Of a stretch of DNA of 33,799 bases, positions 7,549-15,221 are shown in pieces (the stretch's first letter is position 1; each line of letters starts with the position of its first letter). Made by a program: the position numbers and the translations under genes. The DNA lies in contig UQHB01000028.1 of the NCBI GenBank assembly GCA_900540735.1, positions 1 through 33,799 on the forward strand. Reading direction: 5' to 3'. This stretch comes from an uncultured Megasphaera sp. (GTDB lineage Bacteria > Bacillota > Negativicutes > Veillonellales > Megasphaeraceae). Under the pieces are notes generated by a model. It was not told the origin of the DNA. It saw nothing but the letters and a program-made list of their open reading frames with translations, and made no database searches.

Positions 7549-8626
7549 CAGCAGCGCCCCATTTCTTAGCCAAGCCCTTTTCACGGTTTTCTTTTCGCGC
7601 CCGTACGGCAATGAGCTGAGCCGCAACGCTGACTGCAATTTCAGCTGGTGTTTGCGCCGAAATAGGCAAGCCAATAGGCGCATAGACGGCATCTAATTCT
7701 TCTGGCGTAAAGCCATCAGCTAAGAGTTTATTACGCACAAAGGCAAGCTTGGCCTGACTGCCAATGACACCAATATAGCCCGGTTTCCACGGCAAAATCT
7801 GTTTTTCTACTTCGTAATCGCTAACGTGGCCGCGCGTCATAATGATAGCGTAGTCATAGTGCGTCATGTGCAGGAAATGGCTGACTTGGGCCATGTCGCC
7901 TACCATGATTTCTTCGGCATCTGGGAACCGTTCAGCATTGGCAAATTCCCGGCGTTCATCGATAACGACACACGGGAAGTCAATGCTCGCCAAGACAGGC
8001 ACTAAGGCCTTGGCTACGTGGCCTGCGCCAAAGACGAAGACTCGTCCCGGCCGGGCCATGCGTTCACAGTACCACTTCTTTTTACCATCGAGCCAAAGAG
8101 CTTGCGTATCGACCAAAGCATGGCCGTGTTCTTGGATATAGGCCTTCACCTCATCACAAGCGACTTCGTCACCGCACGTAATCACGTCCGTTGCCGTCAT
8201 CAGGCCCATGCCCCACCGTTTGGCACTAGTCAGGGAAAGGACATTGACATAAGGCAAGTGTTCTGTTTGTGCAGTCAAGACTGTCGTCGCCCATTCGACA
8301 CCGCCAGGCACGCCGGGCTCAAAGTACTGGCAAAAGACGCGCGTATCGCCGCCGCAAACAGCACCAATATCGTCTTCTGCTGCACGGTGCAAGGCCATGT
8401 GCATGAGCGTAGAGGACTTCGTCGAAAAGACTTGCTGTGCCGTTTCTAAGGCTCGTCCTTCCACAGCACCGCCGCCAATCGTGCCTAAGAGCGTCCCATC
8501 TTGGCATAACAAGGCATGACTGGCAACATCGCGCGGCGTAGAACCAGCGCTGTCTACGACGGTCAAGAGCACTACTGGTTGTTGTCGTACAATTTCGTCT
8601 TTTAAGCGTAAAAAGAGGTCTTCCAT
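7517..8626 (-). CDS. xdhC: XdhC/CoxI-family molybdenum hydroxylase maturation factor
   Basis: XdhC-family proteins bind molybdenum cofactor, promote its sulfuration and deliver it to xanthine dehydrogenase-type enzymes. The N-terminal XdhC/CoxI domain shows VVDSAGSTPRDVASHALL and GTIGGGAVEGRALE. The C-terminal Rossmann domain begins VFVFGAGHVAKAL near residue 190 and contains IIMTRGHVSDYEV and YIGVIGSQAKLAFVRNKL. About 369 residues. The ATG at 8624-8626 is chosen because AAGGAA precedes it; upstream codons are outside the family alignment. It lies 59 bp after modC with a possible own promoter and overlaps yqeC. Confidence 0.9.
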   Translation of the reverse strand: MEDLFLRLKDEIVRQQPVVLLTVVDSAGSTPRDVASHALLCQDGTLLGTIGGGAVEGRALETAQQVFSTKSSTLMHMALHRAAEDDIGAVCGGDTRVFCQYFEPGVPGGVEWATTVLTAQTEHLPYVNVLSLTSAKRWGMGLMTATDVITCGDEVACDEVKAYIQEHGHALVDTQALWLDGKKKWYCERMARPGRVFVFGAGHVAKALVPVLASIDFPCVVIDERREFANAERFPDAEEIMVGDMAQVSHFLHMTHYDYAIIMTRGHVSDYEVEKQILPWKPGYIGVIGSQAKLAFVRNKLLADGFTPEELDAVYAPIGLPISAQTPAEIAVSVAAQLIAVRARKENREKGLAKKWGAADAHCICLEQE

Positions 8627-8672
8627 GATTTCGTTCCTTTTCTCTATGAAGTAAATGCTACTATAATTATGC

Positions 8673-8681
8673 ATTATACCA
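8673..8681 (-). promoter_or_regulatory. Possible internal promoter before xdhC
   Basis: The minus strand reads TGGTATAAT, an extended -10 box, in the 59-bp gap between modC and xdhC, 46 bp before the xdhC start. The -35 region is poor. It would let xdhC-yqeC-mocA be expressed without the molybdate uptake genes. Confidence 0.4.
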
Positions 8682-8685
8682 CAAC

Positions 8686-9726
8686 TTAGCGATATAACAG
8701 TAGTATGTCTTTAGGAGAAATTCCCAATTTCGTCGGCGCACCATCGTAATCTCGTTTCGCAACGGTCATCCAGAGGAGCGGCGCATCTGCTCGCTGCGCT
8801 GCATAGCGAAAGGCTAAGGTATAAGCAAAGGGCCGTTCTTGTTGTTCCACAACCGTAATAGGGAATTGATTTTCCTCTTCTGTCATGGAAAAGGCATGAC
8901 TGCGTACGCCAATAGCACAAAGGCCATCGGCTACAGGTTCACTCGTCGTCAGCATCACATCCCACGACGGCACATAGCCCGTGTGGTCGCCTCGTTTCAC
9001 TGCATCAGCCATATTACTGCACCCTAAGAGCGTCGCTGCGGCTTTCGTTTTCGGCTGCGCAAAGACGTCTACCGTTTTGCCGACTATTTCCACATGGCCT
9101 TGGTCTAAGACGGCTAAGGTATCGCATAATTGGTATGCTTCGTCGCGGCTGTGCGTAACGACAAAGACATCCTTTTGAAATTGGGCGATTACGTCTTGGA
9201 GCTCTGCCATGACTTGCCCTTTGAGGAAACTATCGAGAGCACTAAAGGGTTCATCTAAGAGGAGCATATCAGGCTCATTGACGAGAATGCGCCCTAAAGC
9301 CACACGCTGTTGCTGTCCCCCAGAGAGTTCAGCTGGCTTCCGTCCTTCTAAGCCTTGCAAATGGAGCCGCTTAACCATGGAGGCAATACGCTCTTTCTTG
9401 TCGCTCCTAGACGCTTTCTGCCAAATGCCGCAAGCAATGTTTTCAGCGACCGTCATATTGGGGAATAAGGCGTAATGCTGAAAGAGATAGCCTACGCGCC
9501 GCTGTTGAATGGGCATATTGACGTGTGCAGTTGCATCAAAAAAAGTCGTCTCATTGAGGATAATTTTACCCGTATCTGGCCGTTCAATGCCGCTAATGCA
9601 TTGGAGGGTTTTACTCTTTCCGGAGCCAGACGCACCGAGGAGGCCGACGACACCGCCCTTAGTTTGCAGCTGAATGGCTAAATGAAAGTTCCCTAAATTC
9701 TTCGTAATATCTAAGGTAACACTCAT
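8686..9726 (-). CDS. modC: Molybdate ABC transporter ATP-binding protein ModC
   Basis: The ATPase of the ModABC molybdate importer on the cytoplasmic face. Walker A GASGSGKS, Q-loop VGYLFQHYALFPNMT, signature LSGGQQQRVALGR, Walker B LLLDEPFSALD and the switch His in FVVTHSRDEA are all present. Residues after about 250 form a shortened TOBE-type regulatory tail. About 346 residues, normal for ModC. ATG at 9724-9726 chosen because GGAGGG lies seven bases upstream; it overlaps the modB stop codon (ATGA), indicating translational coupling. Confidence 0.95.
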   Translation of the reverse strand: MSVTLDITKNLGNFHLAIQLQTKGGVVGLLGASGSGKSKTLQCISGIERPDTGKIILNETTFFDATAHVNMPIQQRRVGYLFQHYALFPNMTVAENIACGIWQKASRSDKKERIASMVKRLHLQGLEGRKPAELSGGQQQRVALGRILVNEPDMLLLDEPFSALDSFLKGQVMAELQDVIAQFQKDVFVVTHSRDEAYQLCDTLAVLDQGHVEIVGKTVDVFAQPKTKAAATLLGCSNMADAVKRGDHTGYVPSWDVMLTTSEPVADGLCAIGVRSHAFSMTEEENQFPITVVEQQERPFAYTLAFRYAAQRADAPLLWMTVAKRDYDGAPTKLGISPKDILLLYR

Positions 9727-10394
9727 GACCAAGCCCTCCTTGCACGGCGTTTCTTTTCGAGCATATTGACGGTCAACAAGACGATGGCACTAATGGCCAT
9801 GTTGACGAGAACCCAAATAAAAGTACTGTATTCGTCGTTCGTCCGCCAGAGTTGATAGACTGTCGTCGAAATAGTGGCCGTATTCTTGGGGATGTAGCCA
9901 ATGAGCATGCTCGTTGCGCCGTATTCGCCAAGAGCCCGGGCAAAGGCGAGGACCGTCCCGGCAATGATGCCTTGTTTGCAGTAGGGCATACGAATACGCC
10001 AAAAAATGAACGTATCTGATAAGCCCAAGGTTTTGCCGCTCCACGCCAAGGTTTCATCAAAGCTTTCAAAGGCACCACGCGCCGTCCGGTACATAAGGGG
10101 AAAGGCCACGACAGCAGAGGCAATAATCCCACCGTACCAGGTCATGACAAACTGAATGCCCCATTGCTGCAGACATTGGCCAAGGGGATGACGCAGGCCA
10201 AAGACGAGGAGCAAAAGCCAGCCGCAAACCGTAGGCGGCAAGACGAGCGGCAACGTCAAGACCACATCGAGGATGCCTTTTAACAGGCGCGGAAGTTTCG
10301 CCACATAGTACGCTGCCGCAATGCCTGTAAAAAAGACGATAACACTAGAAATAGCTGCAATGCGCAGACTATTCCAAAGGGGATACCAATCCAT
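9723..10394 (-). CDS. modB: Molybdate ABC transporter permease ModB
   Basis: The membrane subunit of the molybdate importer, 223 residues with five or six hydrophobic segments. The cytoplasmic EAA-like loop that contacts the ATPase reads AWSGKTLGLSDTFIFWRI, followed by ARALGEYGATSMLIG, typical of ModB/CysT permeases. VLPPTVCGWLLL in the second helix is also characteristic. ATG follows GAGGCG ten bases after the modA stop. Its own stop overlaps the modC start. Confidence 0.95.
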   Translation of the reverse strand: MDWYPLWNSLRIAAISSVIVFFTGIAAAYYVAKLPRLLKGILDVVLTLPLVLPPTVCGWLLLLVFGLRHPLGQCLQQWGIQFVMTWYGGIIASAVVAFPLMYRTARGAFESFDETLAWSGKTLGLSDTFIFWRIRMPYCKQGIIAGTVLAFARALGEYGATSMLIGYIPKNTATISTTVYQLWRTNDEYSTFIWVLVNMAISAIVLLTVNMLEKKRRARRAWS

Positions 10395-10404
10395 GAGAAC
10401 GCCT

Positions 10405-11250
10405 CTATTTCACGGGGCTAAAGCCAACGCTTTCAAAGACTTTCATGGCTTCGTCGCCTTTTAAGTAATTGAGGAAATCTTTTGCAACATCTTGATTCTT
10501 GCTCGTTTTGAGGACAGCTGCCGGGTAAATAACTTGACCGCACATTTCTTTCGTTGCCTGGTCAATGGGTTTTAAGTTCGCACTAAACGCATCCGTTGCA
10601 TAAACAACGCCTGCATCAGCACTGCCTTCGACGACTTGGGTCGTTACTTCTTTGACGTTCGAGCCGTACGTAATGTTACCAGCGTTAGCAATGTCGCCTT
10701 CATTTAAATTAAAGTACTGCAAAATCTTCTGCGTATACTGGCCGACAGGAACGTCGCTATTGCCCATGACGAGGCGTGCCGAGCCATTCGCTAATTTTTC
10801 AGCTAAGTCACTGAAATTCTTAATGCCTTTCGGATTGCCTTCTGGCGTAACTAAGACGACTTTGTTTTCAAGGAGGTCAATGCGTGTGCTCGTATCAACG
10901 AAATCGAGTTTTTCTGGATTAGCTTTTTCATCTTTCGTCGCGTCGAGCTGATTCATCTGTTTCTGACCAGCCGAAATGAAAATATCTGCGTCTGCACCGT
11001 TTTGAATCTGTTTTTTCAGCGTACCTGACGAATCATAGTTGAACGTAATGTCTACATTGGGGTGGTCTTTCTTGTACTGTTCTGCCACTTTGTTCAATGT
11101 TTCGGTCATGCTCGCTGCCGCAAAGACCGTGAGATGTGTCTTTTCACCACTTGCTGCTGGTTTAGCATCTTTCGTGTCTGAGCCGCAACCTAAGATACCA
11201 ACTGCTAAAGCTGCTAATACGGTGAGGCCTACTACTTTTTTCCAATTCAT
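10405..11250 (-). CDS. modA: Molybdate-binding lipoprotein ModA
   Basis: The substrate-binding subunit that captures molybdate (or tungstate) outside the membrane. A signal peptide of 21 residues ends in the lipobox ILGC, so Cys22 should be lipidated. The mature protein begins with LTVFAAASMTETLNKVAEQY. Ser in AAAS and the later DSSGTLKKQI segment form the oxyanion pocket of the family. VYATDA and QVIYPAAVLK mark the second lobe. 281 residues, normal. AAAGGAG precedes ATG. The 51-bp gap to the upstream gene contains half of a 20-bp tandem duplication. Confidence 0.95.
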   Translation of the reverse strand: MNWKKVVGLTVLAALAVGILGCGSDTKDAKPAASGEKTHLTVFAAASMTETLNKVAEQYKKDHPNVDITFNYDSSGTLKKQIQNGADADIFISAGQKQMNQLDATKDEKANPEKLDFVDTSTRIDLLENKVVLVTPEGNPKGIKNFSDLAEKLANGSARLVMGNSDVPVGQYTQKILQYFNLNEGDIANAGNITYGSNVKEVTTQVVEGSADAGVVYATDAFSANLKPIDQATKEMCGQVIYPAAVLKTSKNQDVAKDFLNYLKGDEAMKVFESVGFSPVK

Positions 11251-11275
11251 ACTGTTTCGTCTCCTTTATAAAAGA

Positions 11276-11318
11276 AATATATTATGAACGAGCGCAATAT
11301 ATTATGAACGAGCGCAAT
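11276..11318. repeat. 20-bp tandem duplication at the end of the MOSC-MogA gene
   Basis: The unit aatatattatgaacgagcgc occurs twice in direct succession without a mismatch, plus three more matching bases. One copy includes the last codons and stop of the MOSC-MogA gene; the other lies in the gap before modA. The copy outside the gene repeats the same codons and stop, so the protein end is unchanged. Confidence 0.95.
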
Positions 11319-12237
11319 CTTGGACGTTTCCGCGAAGCACATCGAGACCATGAGGCAACGTGTCGAGGAATACATCCAGGCATTCGTTACAAGCTTTAGG
11401 ACTGCCTGGTAAATTAATAATCAGTGATTTACCGCGAATAACGCTAGCTGCGCGTGAGAGCATGGCGCGCTTCGTAATTTGCATAGACGCTGCGCGAATG
11501 GCTTCGGCAATGCCGGGCACGTCTTTCGTAGCAACTTCTTTCGTCGCTTCCGGTGTAATATCGCGCGGTGAAAAGCCTGTACCGCCAGTCGTCAAAATTA
11601 AATCGACTTGCCGTTGGTCAGCTAGTCGGCATAATTCGCCTTTGAGCTTTTCTTTATCGTCAGGTAAGAGAATCGTTTCGACTACTTCGTAGCCTACAGC
11701 TTCTAAGCGATTCACAATGACCGGGCCGCTCGCATCGTCGCGCAGGCCTTGGCTCCCTTTATCAGAGAGCGTAATGACTGCTGCTTGATAGGGCCGTTTG
11801 CCTTGACGCTGTGCCATCTCTATCGTATCGCCTACGTGAATTTCACCGCCTTGGAGCACTCTTGCAAAGACACCTTCACGGGGCATAATGCAGTCGCCAA
11901 CGGCATGGTAAATGGCGCAGTGATTATGACATTCCTTGCCGATTTGCGTCATTTCCAGGAGAGCCTCGCCGATTTGAAAGAGCGTCCCTACAGGCAGCGC
12001 AGCGAAATCAAAACCAGAAATAACGAGGTTTTCGCCAAAGGCTCCAAAGTCGACATTAGCTCCCCGTTTATTGAAATCTTCTATTTTTTCGACAGACAAC
12101 AAGCTCACTTGGCGATGCCAGTGACCGCCGTGAGCATCGCCTGCAAGACCCCAATCGGGTACGAGTTGCACAGACGGGATTGGTTTCTTCTGGGTTCCTC
12201 GTCTTTCGCTAATACAAATGGCTTCTATTTTTCCCAT
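11302..12237 (-). CDS. MOSC domain-MogA/MoaB fusion protein
   Basis: Two cofactor domains in one chain of about 311 residues. Residues 1-145 are a MOSC domain: GLAGDAHGGHWHRQVSLL, the FGENLVISG loop and the conserved Cys in GKECHNHCAIYHAVGDC, of the type linked to molybdopterin sulfur chemistry. Residues from about 148 are MogA/MoaB, the molybdopterin adenylyltransferase: AAVITLSDKGSQGLRDDASG, LILTTGGTGFSPRDITPEAT and the C-terminal INLPGSPKAC loop. The fused order is known in clostridia. ATG at 12235-12237 is chosen because GGAGG lies six bases upstream, within the moaA end; moaA stops one base before. Confidence 0.9.
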   Translation of the reverse strand: MGKIEAICISERRGTQKKPIPSVQLVPDWGLAGDAHGGHWHRQVSLLSVEKIEDFNKRGANVDFGAFGENLVISGFDFAALPVGTLFQIGEALLEMTQIGKECHNHCAIYHAVGDCIMPREGVFARVLQGGEIHVGDTIEMAQRQGKRPYQAAVITLSDKGSQGLRDDASGPVIVNRLEAVGYEVVETILLPDDKEKLKGELCRLADQRQVDLILTTGGTGFSPRDITPEATKEVATKDVPGIAEAIRAASMQITKRAMLSRAASVIRGKSLIINLPGSPKACNECLDVFLDTLPHGLDVLRGNVQDCARS

Positions 12238-12238
12238 A

Positions 12239-13204
12239 TTATCCTCCAATTTGGTTCATTCCTTTATGCTCTATAATATCCTTGCGCGACGCAAAGCAAT
12301 GGGCTTCAGGCTTCATCGCAATGACCTGCCGAAAGGCTTCGTCTAAGGCCGCATCACTGCCACCGCGCCGTAAGATGCCTTTTACAACGAGGCCCATGTC
12401 GTAACAGAGACAGGGCTTCAAAAAACCTGTACTCGTCAGGCGCAAGCGATTGCACGTCTCGCAAAACTGATGGGAGTTCGCTGCAATACAACCAATATAG
12501 CCTTTCATGGCCTTGCTTTTATAATACACAGCCGGGCCGTTACCGCGCCGTATGTCTACAGGTTGTAAATCAGGCCACGCCGTCTGCAGCACAGCGAGTA
12601 CGTCATCTTCTGTACCGCCATGGCGAGTGATACCAAAGCCAATAGGCATGAGCTCAATGAAGCGCACATCAACGGGCATCATCTCCGCTAGTTTGGCGAG
12701 CGGCAAGAGCTGGTCTTTCGTTTCATCCAGTAAGACAGCGTTGATTTTCGTGCGAATGCCAAGTTGCACGGACTGGTGTATAGCCGCCATGGTCCGTTTC
12801 AATCCGTCAACGCGAGTCAAGGCCTGAAACTGCTCTCTATCCGTACTATCGAGGCTAATATTGATACTATCGATACCGATTTCCCCTAAGCGCGGTAAAT
12901 ACTCGCTTAAGACATAGCCATTCGTCGTCACCGTCACTTGCTCCACTCCAGGCATGGCCTTGAGGGTTGCCATAAAGTCGACAGCTCCTTTGCGGACGAG
13001 CGGTTCACCACCAGTGATTTTAAATTTACTAATACCTGCGCGCACAGCGGCACGGACGAGACGCTCTAATTCTTCATAGCGTAAGACCGCATCATGCCCT
13101 ACATCAGGCACATCGACTGGCATGCAGTACTGACAGCGAAAATTGCAACGATCCGTCAAAGAAATACGCAAGTAATCAATGACTCGTCCATACGAATCAA
13201 TCAT
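12239..13204 (-). CDS. moaA: GTP 3',8-cyclase MoaA
   Basis: Radical SAM enzyme that with MoaC turns GTP into cyclic pyranopterin monophosphate, the first step of molybdopterin synthesis. The SAM cluster is CNFRCQYC near the N-terminus, with TDRCN before it, and KITGGEPLVRKG follows. The second [4Fe-4S] cluster is ligated by CETCNRLRLTSTGFLKPC. The chain ends in Gly-Gly, needed by the family for catalysis. ATG at 13202-13204 is preferred over one six bases upstream since AGGAAG is then correctly spaced. It overlaps moaC by 8 bp. Confidence 0.95.
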   Translation of the reverse strand: MIDSYGRVIDYLRISLTDRCNFRCQYCMPVDVPDVGHDAVLRYEELERLVRAAVRAGISKFKITGGEPLVRKGAVDFMATLKAMPGVEQVTVTTNGYVLSEYLPRLGEIGIDSINISLDSTDREQFQALTRVDGLKRTMAAIHQSVQLGIRTKINAVLLDETKDQLLPLAKLAEMMPVDVRFIELMPIGFGITRHGGTEDDVLAVLQTAWPDLQPVDIRRGNGPAVYYKSKAMKGYIGCIAANSHQFCETCNRLRLTSTGFLKPCLCYDMGLVVKGILRRGGSDAALDEAFRQVIAMKPEAHCFASRKDIIEHKGMNQIGG

Positions 13205-13691
13205 GGACATCTTCCTTTGTGTAGACGAAATGGCCGCTTTTACCGCCCATTTTTTCGATGACGTGAATGTCTTTGATGACCATGGACTTGTCGATAGCTT
13301 TGCACATATCGTAGACAGTCAGGAGCGCGACGGACACACCCGTAAGGGCTTCCATTTCTACACCAGTCTTTCCATCACAGCGAACCGTACAATTCGCTTC
13401 GATTTCACGTACGTCATCGTGGAAGGTAAATTCGACGCCGCACTTCGTCAAATTCAAAATATGGCATAAGGGAATGAGGTCACTTGTTTTCTTGGCACCC
13501 ATAATGCCGCTAATTTGAGCGACGCCGAGGACATCACCTTTCTTCATCGTCCCGGCTTTGACGGCTTCATAGCAGTCTTGATTCATAGCAATGCGGCCAG
13601 TGGCTACTGCTGTCCGCGCCGTAATGGCTTTACCGCTCACGTCAACCATGACGGCGTTGCCATTTGGATCTATATGCGTAAATTCACTCAT
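13197..13691 (-). CDS. moaC: Cyclic pyranopterin monophosphate synthase MoaC
   Basis: Works after MoaA, converting 3',8-cyclo-GTP to cPMP. Family hallmarks are VDVSGKAITARTAVATGRI near residues 17-35, KGDVLGVAQISGIMGAKKTS, LIPLCHILNLTK with the catalytic His, and GVEMEALTGVSVALLTVYDM. 164 residues, normal. AAGGAGG seven bases before ATG. It overlaps moaA by 8 bp, so the two consecutive-step enzymes are translationally coupled. Confidence 0.97.
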   Translation of the reverse strand: MSEFTHIDPNGNAVMVDVSGKAITARTAVATGRIAMNQDCYEAVKAGTMKKGDVLGVAQISGIMGAKKTSDLIPLCHILNLTKCGVEFTFHDDVREIEANCTVRCDGKTGVEMEALTGVSVALLTVYDMCKAIDKSMVIKDIHVIEKMGGKSGHFVYTKEDVHD

Positions 13692-13703
13692 TAAGAGGCC
13701 TCC

Positions 13704-14723
13704 TTATTTACCAAAACCGCATTGCGGAAATGTACAGACCGGACAGTTCAAGCAGAGACCGCCTTCACCGAGGGAAGCCAAGTATTCCGCCGTAATAGGT
13801 ACATCGGACATGAGCGACGGCAAAGCCAAATCGAAAACTGTCCGTTTCGCGTACATGACGCAGCCCGGCAAGCCCACGACAGGACGGCCATCAGGCATAT
13901 AAGCCACGAGGAACATAGCCCCCGGCAAGACCGGCGCGCCATAGGAAATAATCTTGGCACCACTGTTTTTAATGGCCAGCGGCGTTTGATCATCTGGGTC
14001 GACACTCATGCCGCCAGTACAACAGACCATATCCATGCCCTTGTCCATCATATCCGCAATCGTCGCCGTAATCGCTTTGGGGTTGTCGTCGAGGACGACA
14101 TGCATGCCCATAGTCGCGCCAAACTCGGCTAATTTATCGACAATGACCGGCGTAAATGTATCTTCAATGAGGCCGTGATAGACTTCACTGCCTGTCGTGA
14201 CGACACCGACTTTCTTTTTCTTAAAGGGCACGACGTTGAGGAGCGGTGCTGGCCCTGCTACGTCTTGAGCGCGCTTCATCTTTGCTTTTTCAATGACTAA
14301 GGGAATAATCCGCGTCCCTGCCAGATTATCTCCTTTATGTACAGTAAAGCGTCCATGCCGCGTAGCAATCATCATTTCACCAAGGGCATTGACGGCTTGT
14401 AAATGAGCCGTATCGACGGTCAGCATGCCGTCACAATCAGCAATTAGGCCGATTTTCCCTTCTTTCGGCTCTGTCGGATGCATGTTGGCCCCTTGGCAAA
14501 TGGCCCGCAATATGTCAGCTGCTTCATTTTCATGGAGCATATTTTCATTATGTTCCCAAATATAGAGATGCTCTTTGCCAACTGAAAGGAGCACGGGAAT
14601 ATCTTCAGCCTGAATAATGTGGCCTTTGCGGAAGACCGGCCCTTTCGTAACGCCGCGAATAATCTGCGTAATATCATGACACAGCACTTGCCCGACAGCA
14701 TCTTCTGTTTTAATTAATTTCAT
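13704..14723 (-). CDS. MoeA-like molybdopterin-binding protein with Cys-rich tail
   Basis: A 339-residue protein with the MoCF (molybdopterin-binding) domain: VGVVTTGSEVYHGLIEDTF, DMVCCTGGMSVDPDDQTPLAI and PGAMFLVAYMPDGRPVVGLPGC. It is shorter than classic MoeA (about 400), as the N-terminal part is reduced. The C-terminus has a Cys cluster CLNCPVCTFPQC that may bind metal. MoeA-type proteins insert molybdate into adenylated molybdopterin; this one sits between the ModE-like regulator and moaC, which supports that role. AAGGAG precedes ATG. It could instead be a regulatory or storage homologue, since related short proteins exist beside true moeA genes. Confidence 0.8.
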   Translation of the reverse strand: MKLIKTEDAVGQVLCHDITQIIRGVTKGPVFRKGHIIQAEDIPVLLSVGKEHLYIWEHNENMLHENEAADILRAICQGANMHPTEPKEGKIGLIADCDGMLTVDTAHLQAVNALGEMMIATRHGRFTVHKGDNLAGTRIIPLVIEKAKMKRAQDVAGPAPLLNVVPFKKKKVGVVTTGSEVYHGLIEDTFTPVIVDKLAEFGATMGMHVVLDDNPKAITATIADMMDKGMDMVCCTGGMSVDPDDQTPLAIKNSGAKIISYGAPVLPGAMFLVAYMPDGRPVVGLPGCVMYAKRTVFDLALPSLMSDVPITAEYLASLGEGGLCLNCPVCTFPQCGFGK

Positions 14724-14737
14724 CTATGTAAACTCCT

Positions 14738-15109
14738 TTATGTATTTCGTAATTTCTGTAATTCTGCCGTACTAAAGAGGCGCGCAAAGGACGCGTCTGC
14801 TGTCTCATGGATTTCGTCCATGAGCTGTCTGTACTTGGCGAGTAAAATAATCGCTTCTTGCGTCAGCTCTGAATGACCGCCTGTCTTGCCGCCAACGTAG
14901 CGTTTCGTCAGGGGAAAGCCCCAAATTTGCTCGGCATGCTTGACGATGGTCCACGCCTTCGTATAGGACATGTGCATGCTCCGCGCTGCTCCTTGGAGTG
15001 ACCCGTATGTCTGAACACCTTCGAGGAGCTCTACCAAGCCAGGCCCTAAAGCACGGCCTTCTTCCATAATGCGCACCGACACGTGGCACGTTAGTGCATC
15101 GTAATCCAT
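14738..15109 (-). CDS. ModE-type molybdenum-dependent regulator (DNA-binding domain only)
   Basis: A 123-residue winged helix-turn-helix protein of the ModE N-terminal family, the molybdate-responsive regulator of Mo genes. Typical are LGPGLVELLEGVQTYGSLQG followed by AARSMHMSYTKAWTIVKHAE, and GGKTGGHSELTQEA. It lacks the C-terminal molybdate-binding (MOP) domains of E. coli ModE, so either it senses through another protein or does not bind oxyanion itself. First gene of the molybdenum block, 14 bp before the MoeA-like gene. AAAGGAGG precedes ATG. Autoregulation is likely, as possible half-sites lie just upstream. Confidence 0.85.
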   Translation of the reverse strand: MDYDALTCHVSVRIMEEGRALGPGLVELLEGVQTYGSLQGAARSMHMSYTKAWTIVKHAEQIWGFPLTKRYVGGKTGGHSELTQEAIILLAKYRQLMDEIHETADASFARLFSTAELQKLRNT

Positions 15110-15123
15110 AGTCCCTCCTTTAC

Positions 15124-15148
15124 CGTTATATTTTCATATGTATATTGA
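15124..15148. promoter_or_regulatory. Possible ModE-like operator before the molybdenum block
   Basis: CGTTATAT at 15124-15131 matches the outer half of the known E. coli ModE site (CGTTATAT, spacer, ATATAACG). The other half, TATATTGA at 15141-15148, fits only in the ATAT core. It lies 15 bp before the first gene, in the only 50 bp where the block's promoter can be. Confidence 0.35.
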
Positions 15149-15158
15149 TAGCCTAGAA

Positions 15159-15196
15159 AAAACCGGTTTCCACAAGAGCTTGGTGAAACCGGTTTT
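15159..15196. terminator. Terminator between the secreted protein gene and the molybdenum block
   Basis: AAAACCGGTTTC and GAAACCGGTTTT form a 12-bp perfect stem with a partly paired 14-nt loop. On the minus strand it is followed by T residues (TTTTTTCTAGG), so it ends the secreted-protein transcript about 26 bp after its stop. Confidence 0.85.
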
Positions 15197-15221
15197 ATAA
15201 CAGTTATATTATATCAAATTT

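Noticed and set aside
15110..15158. Molybdenum cofactor riboswitch before the molybdenum block
   Set aside because: Only about 50 bp lie between the terminator and the first gene, too short for that RNA, and no such structure is seen.
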